Shown: piece by piece, positions 52,269 to 61,841 of the stretch
How positions within the stretch are numbered: the first letter of the stretch is position 1
Layout: each line of letters starts with the position of its first letter
Translations under genes and position numbers: made by a program
Source of the DNA: Micrasema longulum
Taxonomy: Eukaryota; Arthropoda; Insecta; Trichoptera; Brachycentridae
Length of the DNA stretch: 64,000 bases
Reading direction: 5' to 3'
NCBI GenBank assembly: GCA_022494885.1
Contig: JAGVSM010003427.1
Span: 78,205-142,204, forward strand
Notes under the pieces: generated by a model
The model's input: only the letters and a program-made list of their open reading frames with translations
The model's database searches: none
Told to the model about the DNA's origin: nothing

Positions 52269-53486
52269 TTACAAAAATTCAAGACTGTTAAAAAAAAGGT
52301 TAAAAATAAAATTAAACATGTTCTTACATATTAAAGGATAAAAGTTATGAATATAAAAGAAAATGCCTGTAAAATTTATATAGTAAAGGTAAAAAATACA
52401 AGACAGTATGCATATAAAATTTGCGAGATAAAGGTTATAACTATAAGAAAATATACGTATAACAAAATAAAGATCAAAAATACGAGTGAAACAATTTATC
52501 GATCTTTTAAATCTAAAATAAAGGAAACAAAATTGTGTGCATTCAAGAGTAGTAAGAAAAATATTAAAAGCAAAATAATATGCGCGTGTAATATTTATAA
52601 AATAAAGATAAAAAATATGAGTGTCTTTAATATTTAAAAGATCAAAATTTAAAATACTAGAGTATTTGTTTTTCAGATTTGTAAAATGAAAATAAGAAAT
52701 ACAAATGAAAAAAATGATTTTGAAACATGCAAGATAAAGTTTGTATGTACAAAAATATATGTTTGCAATATTTATAAAATAAAAATATAATGTAAAAGAG
52801 AAAACGCCTTTCAAGTGTATAAAATTGAGACAACCGACGCAAAACAAAACGCTTAGAGGACTTACATGGTAAAGGTTATAACTACAAAAAGACACGTCTG
52901 TTATACCTTCAAAATAAATATAACAAATATATGAGAAAATGTTTCTTAAGCTTATAAAATTAAAATAAGAATTAAAAAATAATGTGCTAATAAAATTTGT
53001 AATATGGATATTATAAATATAAAAAGACATGTCTGTTATACCTTTAAAATACATGTTAAAAATAAAGAAAAATATGTTTCTTAAATTTGTGAGATTAAAA
53101 CAAGAAATATAAAAGACTACGCTAATAAAGTTTCTAAGATAAAGGATATAACTACAAAAAGACGTGTCTGGTCCATCTTTAAAATACAAATTAAAAATAT
53201 AAGAGAATAAACCTATAAGATGAAAGCAAGAAATGTAAAAGAATATGCATACAAAAATTGTAAGATAAAAGTTATAGCTACAAAAAGATACATCTGTGAT
53301 ACTTATAAAATAAAAATAAATACAAGATAATATGTTTTTCAAGCTTAAAAAATGAGAGAACGAAGAAACAAAATAAGAGCAAAATACAGAATAAAAAGCC
53401 AACAAGTTACAGTTTTGATAAACTTTCCTTACTGGCAATATGTATAACAGGAGAATTTTCATCTTTGCGAAGAAAAATTTTTCCAT
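52269..53486 (-). CDS. Middle ORF: 405 residues of in-frame hydrophobic tandem repeats
   Basis: This frame begins inside the 3' end of ORF1 (80 nt overlap, +1 relative frame) and ends 162 nt before ORF2. From about residue 60 it is built of degenerate tandem units. Unit marker DVSFCSYN sits at residue 65, DTSFCSYI at 107, DMSFYIYN at 152, DVSFCSYN at 197 and NIYFCTYK at 242, spacings of 42, 45, 45 and 45 residues. More decayed units follow near 301, 344 and 374. Each unit also has an FFYISCF-like core and an IFSYIFN-YFKGI end. Phe, Tyr, Ile, Leu, Cys and Ser dominate, so several membrane-spanning stretches are predicted by inspection. Unit lengths of 126 and 135 bp are multiples of three, which keeps the frame open. 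I know no such ORF in CR1/jockey elements. Either a genuine third protein or a minisatellite that is open by chance of unit length. Confidence 0.5.
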   Translation of the reverse strand: MEKFFFAKMKILLLYILPVRKVYQNCNLLAFYSVFCSYFVSSFSHFLSLKNILSCIYFYFISITDVSFCSYNFYLTIFVCIFFYISCFHLIGLFSYIFNLYFKDGPDTSFCSYILYLRNFISVVFYISCFNLTNLRNIFFFIFNMYFKGITDMSFYIYNIHITNFISTLFFNSYFNFISLRNIFSYICYIYFEGITDVSFCSYNLYHVSPLSVLFCVGCLNFIHLKGVFSFTLYFYFINIANIYFCTYKLYLACFKIIFFICISYFHFTNLKNKYSSILNFDLLNIKDTHIFYLYFINITRAYYFAFNIFLTTLECTQFCFLYFRFKRSINCFTRIFDLYFVIRIFSYSYNLYLANFICILSCIFYLYYINFTGIFFYIHNFYPLICKNMFNFIFNLFFNSLEFL

Positions 53487-54396
53487 TCCTGACCCAGGTA
53501 AATCGAAAGTTTTTTTCTCTAGCCGAGTGCCGGGTTGCAGCGTGAAGGTCTTTATTTTCCTTAGTTAGATGCTCTATTACAAAAATGGGAGATTTATTGT
53601 TTATGCCAATGTGTTCCGCGTTTAATTTCTTGAGTTTGTTCTTATTGTTGAAATTTCTTACTGCGGTCAAAAGTCCATCCCTGGTACGAATACTCGGTAG
53701 TTGGAAAATAATACTTTTCGGTCTTATGGATTCCTTGTTAATCTGAGGAGCTCTGTAGCAGGCCAATATTTGTTCCTCGTCAATTGGATATGCTACTGCG
53801 GCGCCTAATTTGCGGATGATCTCTGTGAGGTTTTCGGATTTTTCTTCGGGTACCAATTGTAATTCTACATTACATTGGCGATTAATTTGATTAAGCATGT
53901 TAACCTGCCTGACAAGTAACTCATTACTGGCAGTAAGTGTCTGGTTGTCTGACATCAACTTAATTATGGTTTTTTTATTCACTGTGGCATCTGATTTAAG
54001 CTGATCATACTCACCTGTAAGAAACTCCAGCGTAGCTTTTATATCTCTCAGTTCCGTGGAAATATTACTGTTAAAGCTTTTAAATTCTTGTAGTATATGT
54101 TGGTTGCTTTCCCTAAGTGATTTGATTTCACTCAATATGTTCTCCATGGTGGCGGTGGCAATGGGCGAGGTAGGATTGACATTAATCACGTGTGGACTGG
54201 ACGCTCTGGATCTTGGGTCCTGGGTTTTGCACACATCACATTTCCAATTTGAACGTGTGATTTGTGACATTTTCCGTAAATTTGCTGCGGATGTGCCCAT
54301 ACAAGAGTAGTGGGTACTTCCATAACACCGTGAGCACTTAAGTGCTTTTGATGGGCTCACGATGTTAGAACACTTATTGCAAGTAATGTCATTCAT
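53407..54396 (-). CDS. ORF1: PHD finger, coiled coil and FP25K-like C-terminal domain
   Basis: 329 codons. Cys6, Cys9, Cys21, Cys24, His29, Cys32, Cys53 and Cys56, with Trp51 two residues before Cys53, form a C4HC3 PHD-type zinc finger. Residues about 85-170 are polar with heptad-like hydrophobic spacing (SEIKSLRESNQHILQEF, then LRDIKATLEFL), indicating a coiled coil. The C-terminal part (about 172-329), with ENLTEIIRKLGAAV, PKSIIFQLPSIRTRDGLL, IFVIEHLTKENKDLH and FRFTWVRNGKIFLRK, has the layout of the baculovirus FP25K-like domain known from ORF1 of some arthropod non-LTR elements. ORF1 proteins bind element RNA and form the ribonucleoprotein. It is intact, with no stop or frameshift seen. 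Its last 80 nt overlap the start of the middle ORF. Confidence 0.88.
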   Translation of the reverse strand: MNDITCNKCSNIVSPSKALKCSRCYGSTHYSCMGTSAANLRKMSQITRSNWKCDVCKTQDPRSRASSPHVINVNPTSPIATATMENILSEIKSLRESNQHILQEFKSFNSNISTELRDIKATLEFLTGEYDQLKSDATVNKKTIIKLMSDNQTLTASNELLVRQVNMLNQINRQCNVELQLVPEEKSENLTEIIRKLGAAVAYPIDEEQILACYRAPQINKESIRPKSIIFQLPSIRTRDGLLTAVRNFNNKNKLKKLNAEHIGINNKSPIFVIEHLTKENKDLHAATRHSAREKNFRFTWVRNGKIFLRKDENSPVIHIASKESLSKL

Positions 54397-54444
54397 TTTC
54401 TTTATGTTATGAAGGGTTACGCCTTGTTAACAGTAAATGCAATC

Positions 54445-55220
54445 GAGTGAACACGAAAAAAAATATCGATGAAATCTACTGCCATCTATTGGATCACCAG
54501 AATATCAATAATTTATGTGTTTCGAGCCTGAACGTGAATAATTAGCTGGGCGTCTGAGCTAAGCAGTTGACCAATTAGATTAAAGAAATGAATTAGCTTC
54601 GTTCTTGTCTCTTTTACTTATTTTATATTGAAATGACAGTTGTCAGATTCAAAATATTTTAAAGTTAAACTCACTTTTATCGGTAAATATTATGTCCTTC
54701 ACAATTTCACTTGTCACAAAGTAATCCGGAATTAATTTGTAGAAATATTACTCAATTTCGGTTAAAACAATCACAAGATACTCCTAAATTCCACTTTTTA
54801 TGCTTCATCTGAATAATCGTGCGTGTATATTTTAAACTTCGTTCGTTTTAACTCATTAATTGAGATTAAAATATTTTCTAATATTTTTTTTCTGTCATCG
54901 CATATGGAGTCACTATATGAAATACAAATAGATTGAATATTAAAAAAGAGCTGCGGAGATTATTTCTGTATTAGACGGGTATGTGCCATAAAAAGTTATT
55001 ATTATTTATAACGACCAACTGCACATTAGTAATTAACTATCTATCAGCGTCAGCATGGATACAGTTCAAATAATATAAACTATTATGAATTAGATAAAAT
55101 ATAATAAAAACAAAACTCTGCAACAAATGTCAAGGTTAAACGATTATGAAGTACTCAATACAGAGTAAAGAATGTCGTTATTTAATTACATACAGTCTAA
55201 TTTTTTATATTTTTTAAACT
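54445..55220. other. Unassigned sequence right of the CR1/jockey-group element
   Basis: AT-rich. The word ACTGCCATCTATTGGATCAC (54478-54497) may belong to the element's 5' end. No gene was found. Confidence 0.35.
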
Positions 55221-55224
55221 TGTT

Positions 55225-55368
55225 TACTACATTCACATTTTCACTTCTTCGCAATATTTTACATAATTCCACTTTGCCTGTTTATCTGAGAGAGCTCTTC
55301 CAACATTTATTAAAGCATGGGCTATTTCTTTGTTCAAGTAACGGGAGAACCCTTGCAATACTCTTTCA
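55225..55368 (+). pseudogene. Family K RT C-terminal fragment
   Basis: The plus strand reads FTFSLLRNILHNSTLPVYLR, then ELFQHLLKHGLFLCSSNGRT. This parallels LSLLFNVLHSPNAPIYLREK, then FQHLSVHGLPLRSNSQGT of the family-K copy at 29836-30560. It stops where the next element begins. Confidence 0.75.
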
Positions 55369-56390
55369 AAACTCACATTGACCGTATCGAGTCTGTCCAA
55401 CACCGTTTTCTAAGAAAAGTGGCATGGTTGCTCGGATAACAAAGGGGTAATTATTCCTATTTTGAAATAGAGCAATCTCTTAATCTGTCTTCACTGGAGA
55501 AACGTAGAACTGAGATGGATCTTATATGCATTTTCAAAATACTTAATGCTATAAGTGATGTCCCATCTCTGTTGAAATCAATTTCTTTTCATGTTCCCAA
55601 CTATGTCACCAGAAGTCAAAATCTGCTATTTATTAAATCTTCTAAGAGCAATTTTCGTTTTTATGCCCCAATGTCCAGAATGTGTAGATTAGTCAATTCA
55701 TCACACGACTTGGAATTTTTTGGGATAAATCTTCCAGCTTTTCGTAGATCTCTTCGCGACTAAACAGTGTGGGATTATTACTATTATTATTATTATGGAT
55801 AACTTATATAGCGCCATTTTCGTAACAAAATACCTCAAGGGCGCTTTACATAGTGATTCGTTTAAATTTGTAATTTAATTAAAATAATTCATTTTGTTGT
55901 CACATGCTACGGATTTATTCAAATGATTTAGAGAACAAGTGTGTTTTAAGTTTTTTCCGAAACATCACTTCACTTTCACAGCCTCGCACCTCTGCTGGGA
56001 GAGCATTCCATGCCATAGGGCCTGCGACCACAAATGCGCGTTCACTAAATTTAGTGCGCTGTTTGCGTAGAGGTATAATAACTTTTCCTCTCGCCGTAGA
56101 CGTAGCTGATCTAAGCGTTAGACGCCTGTCAGCTAGTTCATCTGGAATGCATAGTTCCCTTAGATATTCCGGAGCAGAGTTGTGCAGTGACTGAGGGATG
56201 AAGTTGGATTGGCATGGTTTAGCTCAAAGCCTTTCGTTTTTTTGAATATATATACAATTATTGTTTTGCCCTTGTTTGTCTTGGCTAAATAGTTTTATGT
56301 TCTTTTTGTTCAGTTTCTTGCATATATGTTTCTTCATGCAACTGTTGTAATTGGCTAAGGCCGTAAATAGAATAAATAAATAAATGTAAT
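55369..56390 (+). pseudogene. Non-LTR element NLTR-10 C-terminus, 3' UTR split by an L2-like insertion
   Basis: The plus strand reads SHIDRIESVQHRFLRKVAWL, a stop, then decayed text leading to LSSLEKRRTEMDLICIFKIL, NAISDVPSLLKSISFHVPNY, VTRSQNLLF and RMCRLVNSSHDLEFF, ending FRRSLRD and a stop at 55763. The I--VQ-RFLR, L--L--RR---D----KIL and RS---L blocks are the C-terminal domain of a jockey/R1-group RT. The 3' UTR seems to resume after the L2-like insertion at about 56200 and ends GGCTAAGGCCGTAAATAG plus AATAAATAAATAAATG at 56390. Confidence 0.7.
55785..56195 (-). pseudogene. L2-like element, C-terminal ORF and 3' terminus
   Basis: The minus strand reads LHNSAPEYLRELCIPDELAD, then RRLTLRSATSTARGKVIIPL and RKQRTKFSERAFVVAGPMAW, then NALPAEVRGCESEVMFRKKL and KTHLFSKSFE with a stop near 55922. 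It is longer than the copy at 44850-45215 and in one frame over its whole length, so probably young. The 3' UTR has the AGCGCC/GGCGCT stem and a TTATTATTA tail at 55777-55795 (antisense). Confidence 0.88.
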
Positions 56391-56394
56391 TATA

Positions 56395-57345
56395 TCGCTT
56401 TTGTGTAATTCTATAATTGAAAATATATATGCATGTGAAATTGTATCGACGAATACCTTCAAATTATATGTGTTCTAGTATGTATCTTTGTTGAATTACC
56501 TTATAAAATTAAATTAAATTAAAAGTGTGACATAACGACAGTACCTACCTAGGGGTTGATCATGCGTTAAAGGGTATTAGTTAAATTATACACACAGCTG
56601 ACTTAGTTACAGCTCATAGCTTTCCAAGCACACGGTTGATTGGTTTTCTTGCAAGAAATTGCTACCGCTCTATTCCCGAGGGGCACAATTTCTTGCAGTA
56701 ATTGTAAGATCCATACTCACCAATAATTCGATATAATCACGCATTGTCATGCGTCCCAAAATAGGCACTCAAGCGTGGCGCCAATTACATGCCTCGATTG
56801 CGAAGACCGTGGTGTCAATAACAATAATAATTTGTATCGGCAACTCTCTCGAGATTGAAGCCAGCCACTCGTACAATACATAGTCATATTGGTCACACAA
56901 GTAAACCTCTGTTTGAATTGTTAAAATCGTGTGCCAAAAAATACATATTTTAAGGGATTCAAAGAAACGATGAGAAAAATCTTTAAATGATATATAAGAC
57001 AGTAAATTTAAGTCAATTTAAAAAAACATCTTTAAAATTAATGACACATAGTAAGAGCAGCAATATATTGATTTTATAAACATATGCAATATAAGTAATA
57101 AAAAGTAGTTTAAAAGTATAAAAACATGTCGATGCAGCAGAGAAAAAAGAAAAAATAACAGGGAATTAAGGAATCTTAAAATTTGAAAAAGCAATATAAG
57201 GAGAAGATTTTAAACCAAGGGTAGTTGATAAAACTTCATCAGAGCGATTTAAGCAGTAATAAAAATTTCAGTGGAGAAATTTGATTTAAAAAAAAAATAT
57301 TAATGTATATAATGCGAAGTGATGTAAGAGAAAAAGGGATCAACG
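56395..57345. other. Unassigned, with a 12-bp perfect inverted repeat
   Basis: TGCAAGAAATTG (56650-56661) and CAATTTCTTGCA (56686-56697) are exact complements across a 24-nt GC-rich loop. The remainder, including A-rich 56930-57330, is probably 3' UTR of the minus-strand element to the right, but no terminus was fixed. Confidence 0.45.
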
Positions 57346-57351
57346 GGAGTT

Positions 57352-57770
57352 TTATTCAAAAGTTTTCAATACACTATTTTTAAATAATTGTAATCCTGTA
57401 TGATAGATATCTATATGGTTAAAAAGGCTATTAAAAGTGAAACACGATCTATGTAAAAACGAATTATGACAATAGTTCGTATTGACGCTAGGTATTCGAA
57501 AGGTTGGGTGATTTCGTAGGGCACGTGATGGACAGTTAATTTGAATGTTATTTAGGAGCTGGGATATAACTTTAGTAAACATGGGCGTTCAAAATATGCT
57601 CCCTCAACCTGCGGACAGTTGGCATATGTTTGATATAACGGACTTTAGTCGGTTGCGAGCATTCACCGGCTACTTTTCTCCTCGCAATTACTAAAATGCC
57701 TATATGTACGCTAAGATACTGCACAAATCGATCTGGAAAATATAGAAAAAGCGATGGTATAACCTTCACC
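57352..57770 (-). pseudogene. Non-LTR element NLTR-11 C-terminal ORF
   Basis: The minus strand has DRFVQYLSVHIGIL near 57730, then, after shifts, frame 57582-57352 with INCPSRALRNHPTFRIPSVN, then TNYCHNSFLHRSCFTFNSLF and LQLFKNSVLKTFE before a stop. The R-LRN---F-IP---TNY--NS---R blocks and F+--VL mark the C-terminal end of a jockey/I-group ORF2. Frameshifted and truncated. Confidence 0.75.
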
Positions 57771-57779
57771 GGTGAGAAA

Positions 57780-57995
57780 TGTTGTGATCTTAGTTATACT
57801 TGTTTAAAATAGCTATTTCAATGTTTAAAAATGTTTTATTAATATGTTACCAGTCGTGTGCTATCTTCTGTCTCAACCCTGTTCAGTTAGTCGGGCGTAT
57901 AGTTCAACGATAAATAAAGGTGACGCGTATGCGGAAGGGAGCGACATACTGAATAGAACTTACAGTAGACCGATATACAAAGCCAGTGCTTTTTA
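57780..57995. other. Flank of the 555-bp direct repeat
   Basis: Moderately GC-rich, without a recognisable frame. The last bases before the repeat are GTGCTTTTTA. Confidence 0.35.
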
Positions 57996-58550
57996 CTGTA
58001 CTACTTGTTTCGCTTGTCAAAGCCGACGTGATATGACGTGACGATACGAGTACTTGTTTTCTCCGCTGGCCCTTTCCTTTGGGGACGACTTTTTAGCTCG
58101 GATTTGTATGGAATGTTATCTCTATATCTCAATGATCAAAAAAAAGATTAACGGCTGAATAAGATATTCTAACCAACAATGTTTTTAGTAAGTTCAAAAG
58201 TTTGTAGACACAGACAGTATTTTCTCTCAGGGAGTTATTTTGATATTGAATAATAAAAATAGTTTTCAGGCGTAGCGTAGTGGGTGAATTGGTTCAGTCG
58301 GATGAATCTTTGATAAAGGTTTCAGCTCTTTTTATATATTCATTATAATTTTTTCTTTGCATTTTACAAGAGGTGTACATAATTTACAAATACAAAAAAC
58401 TATTATGTAATGTTATGTAAACACAAAAAAAATCTCACAAAGGCATGGCCTGTGTGTGGGTATACCTACATTTTATTTCAAATTTAAATAAAGGCTACTG
58501 GAAGAATACGATATATAGATATTAAAATTATTACCATATCTTAATTATCA
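57996..58550 (+). repeat. 555-bp direct repeat, left copy
   Basis: Same length as 60701-61255 and differs by eye at two positions only (58115 G versus T, 58136 C versus A). It begins CTGTACTACTTGTTTCGC and ends ATATCTTAATTATCA. It contains module A (58176-58245, ACAATGTTTTTAGTAAGTTC then AAAAGTTTGTAGACACAGAC) and a tRNA/SINE-like stretch, GGCGTAGCGTAGTGGGTGAA (58269-58288). It encodes nothing. The RT frame starts right after its right edge. Confidence 0.95.
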
Positions 58551-58555
58551 CTGCA

Positions 58556-60486
58556 GTAGACACGGCTTCAGCTCTGCTTGATGCACTTATCCCTTCTGAT
58601 GACATAGCTTCAGATTCTCTTCATCATGCACAGATTAGAGAACATGCATTAACAATTCCGCTCACTTCATCGTCACTACCTATCTCTTCATTAGAAGTTG
58701 GAAAAATCGTCTCCAATCTCAATCTAAATAAAGCATCTGGTCTAGATCGAATTGATTCCGCGCTTGTAAAAAGGTGCTGGTCCTTGGCCCCATTTGAACT
58801 CCTTACCATGTTTAATATTTGCCTTTCCGAAGGTGTCTTCCCAGATTGCTGGAAAACAGGATTGATGAAAATTATTCCTAAGCGCTGCGATCGGCCAAGT
58901 ACTGATCCTAAAGCGTACAGACCAATCACCCTTTTGCCTATTCTGGGAAAAATACTGGAACGGCTAATATGTAACAGACTTGAGTCTCACTTAAATGTAA
59001 CTCAACCGATAAACGCTAAGCAATTTGGGTTCAGATCCAATATTTCTACTGAAGATGCTATAATTTCGATAAGCAATTTTGTTAATAATTCAAACAAAAA
59101 ATATGTTCTCATTATTTTACTTGATATCTCAGGTGCCTTCGACCATGCTTGGTGGCCAATGATTCTTTCCAAGCTACGTCTTCGACAAATACCTGCAAAC
59201 TTGTTTAAAATTATAATAAACTATTTTTCAAATCGAAACGTTGTGTATCCCGGTGGCAGTTCACTTTTATCCCGTGAGATTTCATGTGGCTGTCCTCAAG
59301 GCTCTGTTTTGGGACCACTTTTGTGGAATATATTGTTTGATGATTTTCTCGAACTTCCCCTTCCTTCATCATGTATGATACAGGCTTTTGCCGATGATGG
59401 ATGTATTTTGATTGAGGGCAATAGCCGCAGATCTCTGGAGGGTGACGCAGCTAATGCATTAAATAAAGTATCCGATTGGGGTATTCGAAATAAACTAAGT
59501 TTTGCTCCTCAAAAAACTCAATTCTCACTTTTAAAAGGTAATTTTGTGTGTCCCCCTTCAATCAAATTTATGGGCACTTCTATTCGAGCGTCGAATTCGG
59601 TTTCAAACCTTGGTGTAATCCTTGAAAGAAATTTATCTTACACTTCCCATGCTAGGAAAGCCGTAAATTTGGGAAAGATGGCTTTCCACAAAGTTGCACG
59701 CTTGGCCAGAGCCAGCTGGGGATTGTCTTTTGAAACTTCAACGGTCTATTATAAATCCATTTTCCTAGGTATCGTATGCTATGCAGCTGGCTGTTGGGCA
59801 CACCGATGTGAGTTGCAATATTTCAGGCGAATTATTTTAAGCGGACAAAGGCAACCTCTTCTGGCTCTTTCTAGAGCATATAGGACATGCTCAACGGATG
59901 CACTCCCGGTTCTAACGGGCTTGTTTCCTTTAGATCTGGAGGTTCAGCGACGATCTGCAAATTTCCACCTAAAAAGAAGGCGTTCCTCTGTTGTTGGTGG
60001 CGTCCGTCTACTCCCAACTGAACGAATGTCTCAATCAAATATTAAAAAAATGACTTTAAATGCTCTTCTTAATGCTTGGCAATCGCGATGGGAATCTTCC
60101 TCTTCAGGGAGGGTTACCTTTCTTTTTTTTCCTTCGATCCGTCAGCGCCTAGAATCGTCTTGGGTTATCCCCGATCACTGGACTACGCAGTTTTTATCAG
60201 GTCATAGTAAATTTAATAAAAAAATATTTGTTTTTAATATTGTTGACTCCCCTTCGTGCTGCTGCGGATATCCTAACCAATCTTCTGAACACATCCTGTG
60301 GTCTTGTCCCTTTCCCCTCTCTATGATTACCGAATGGAGCTTCTCGCTACTATCCGTGGCCCTGATATAGGTCCTGTCGGATATACAGATCTGGTGGCTT
60401 CTAAAAAGAATTTCGAGGCTTTTAAAAAGTTTTGTAATCATTTCGGCGAATTGATCATGTCCAATCAATTTAATCCCAGTCAGTGA
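58556..60486 (+). pseudogene. R1-clade non-LTR reverse transcriptase, 5'-truncated
   Basis: The frame is open from the repeat junction (58551) and reads SSLEVGKIVSNLNLNKASGL ahead of the first ATG at 58784. From that Met, the RT motifs are AYRPITLLPILGKILER (44-60), LLDISGAFDHAWWP (112-125), CGCPQGSVLGPLLWNILFDD (168-187) and catalytic FADD (202-205). A C-terminal CCHC-type knuckle (C-CG, then H and C) lies at 60257-60308. AWWP after motif A and WNILFDD after motif B are R1/TRAS/SART-clade features. A 1-nt shift near 60315-60330 moves the last ~50 codons to another frame, ending GELIMSNQFNPSQ and a stop at 60486. The endonuclease and ORF1 are absent. No 28S rDNA or telomeric repeat flanks it, so site-specific R1 insertion is not supported. 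Confidence 0.92.
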
Positions 60487-60700
60487 AGAATTCACTTCCC
60501 TCTCTTCTCAATCCAATGAAGTACATATTATGTACTTCTGGATTACAATCTTTCAGCACCAAGATGCTAAGGCTACCAGATTTCAGAGAGCTCCTTCGGG
60601 CAGCTTTTCTCGTTTGACAACGAGCAAATTTTCCGTGTATGTGGGCACCGCCAAGGAGACTTATGTCCTCAGATGCGGTGTGCGGTATGTGGTGGGTAAG
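60487..60700 (+). mobile_element. 3' UTR of the R1-clade element
   Basis: The 214 bp between the stop and the right 555-bp repeat is comparatively GC-rich and lacks a poly(A). It ends GTGCGGTATGTGGTGGGTAA immediately before the repeat. R1-clade elements often lack poly(A) tails, so this may be the true 3' end. Confidence 0.6.
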
Positions 60701-61255
60701 CTGTACTACTTGTTTCGCTTGTCAAAGCCGACGTGATATGACGTGACGATACGAGTACTTGTTTTCTCCGCTGGCCCTTTCCTTTGGGGACGACTTTTTA
60801 GCTCGGATTTGTATGGAATTTTATCTCTATATCTCAATGATAAAAAAAAAGATTAACGGCTGAATAAGATATTCTAACCAACAATGTTTTTAGTAAGTTC
60901 AAAAGTTTGTAGACACAGACAGTATTTTCTCTCAGGGAGTTATTTTGATATTGAATAATAAAAATAGTTTTCAGGCGTAGCGTAGTGGGTGAATTGGTTC
61001 AGTCGGATGAATCTTTGATAAAGGTTTCAGCTCTTTTTATATATTCATTATAATTTTTTCTTTGCATTTTACAAGAGGTGTACATAATTTACAAATACAA
61101 AAAACTATTATGTAATGTTATGTAAACACAAAAAAAATCTCACAAAGGCATGGCCTGTGTGTGGGTATACCTACATTTTATTTCAAATTTAAATAAAGGC
61201 TACTGGAAGAATACGATATATAGATATTAAAATTATTACCATATCTTAATTATCA
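60701..61255 (+). repeat. 555-bp direct repeat, right copy
   Basis: The counterpart of 57996-58550, with the same module A and SINE-like stretch (60974-60993). It is followed directly by TTTCAATTATT. Confidence 0.95.
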
Positions 61256-61563
61256 TTTCAATTATTATTTTGTATTATTTTCAATGGATTTCAATGATTA
61301 TATTATTTCTAATACTTGCTTATGTATGTACCTACATTTGTATATAGTATATTTTAACATTTATATCTGATTATTTTTTATGTTATCTTCCTTGGAATGT
61401 TATTCTATTGCATCACATGTTATTATAATTTAATTTATTTTACTATGTACTGTTTACTCTAGTTAATTATTATGGTTTGACACGGGCACAGCCTAAAAAG
61501 CCTTAATAAGTTAATGAATTTGTAAAGTAGTGTAATTTTGAAGTAAATAAATGAAAAAAAAAT
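61256..61563 (+). mobile_element. 3' end of another non-LTR element
   Basis: AT-rich text ending ACACGGGCACAGCCTAAAAA, GCCTTAATAAG, then AAGTAAATAAATG and an A run (61554-61562). GGCACAGCCTAAAAAGCC resembles the GGCTAAGGCC end of NLTR-10. If the 555-bp repeat is a target-site duplication, this is part of the pre-insertion locus. Confidence 0.5.
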
Positions 61564-61699
61564 CAATTAATAAATAAACTATTTAATAAACACGTGCATA
61601 TGTGGCAATGTCCTTTAGTTTATATTCGTTTCATACGCCTAAAAAAGTTCATTAAAACGCCAGAAAATGGCTGAAAAATAACTGTCTCGTAATATTGCG

Positions 61700-61841
61700 T
61701 TTTTAATTTTAAATTTTATTTATTCCTATATATGTACATTACATAATGGAATGTCTTAATTCATATATATAGAATAAAAAAATAATAATAAGGTTAAATA
61801 AGGTATCTATAAAAATAACACATAATTATACATAATAAAAT
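61700..61841 (-). mobile_element. Family J 3' UTR, left part
   Basis: TTATTCCTATATATGTACAT then TACATAATGG, CTTAATTCATATATATAG and CTATAAAAATAACACATAAT match 42028-42155. The element is on the minus strand, with its A-rich tail at left. It is interrupted here by NLTR-12 and resumes at about 62722. Confidence 0.75.

Larger units (their letters stand above)
48858..54440 (-). mobile_element. Near-complete CR1/jockey-group non-LTR retrotransposon
   Basis: Reading right to left, this holds a short 5' leader (about 54440-54397), ORF1, a repeat-built middle ORF, ORF2 with endonuclease and RT, and a 3' UTR ending at a 16-nt A run (T run 48858-48874 on the plus strand). The 3' UTR has a nested hairpin, TCCCA-GAGTT with AACTC-TGGGA (48911-48939). 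It is the only element here that keeps both ORFs. Length (about 5.5 kb) and order are normal for the group apart from the ~1.2-kb middle ORF. The 5' boundary and target-site duplication could not be fixed by eye. Confidence 0.9.

Noticed and set aside
52269..53486. Host multi-pass receptor gene (for example chemoreceptor)
   Set aside because: The frame is made of tandem repeats and lies between ORF1 and ORF2 of a retroelement, overlapping ORF1; no receptor family pattern is seen.
58624..58929. 101-codon minus-strand gene
   Set aside because: Antisense shadow of the R1-clade RT frame.
57996..61255. LTR retrotransposon with 555-bp LTRs
   Set aside because: TG...CA ends are suggestive, but the enclosed RT is R1-clade non-LTR type, with no gag, protease, integrase, primer-binding site or polypurine tract, and no matching short flanking duplication.
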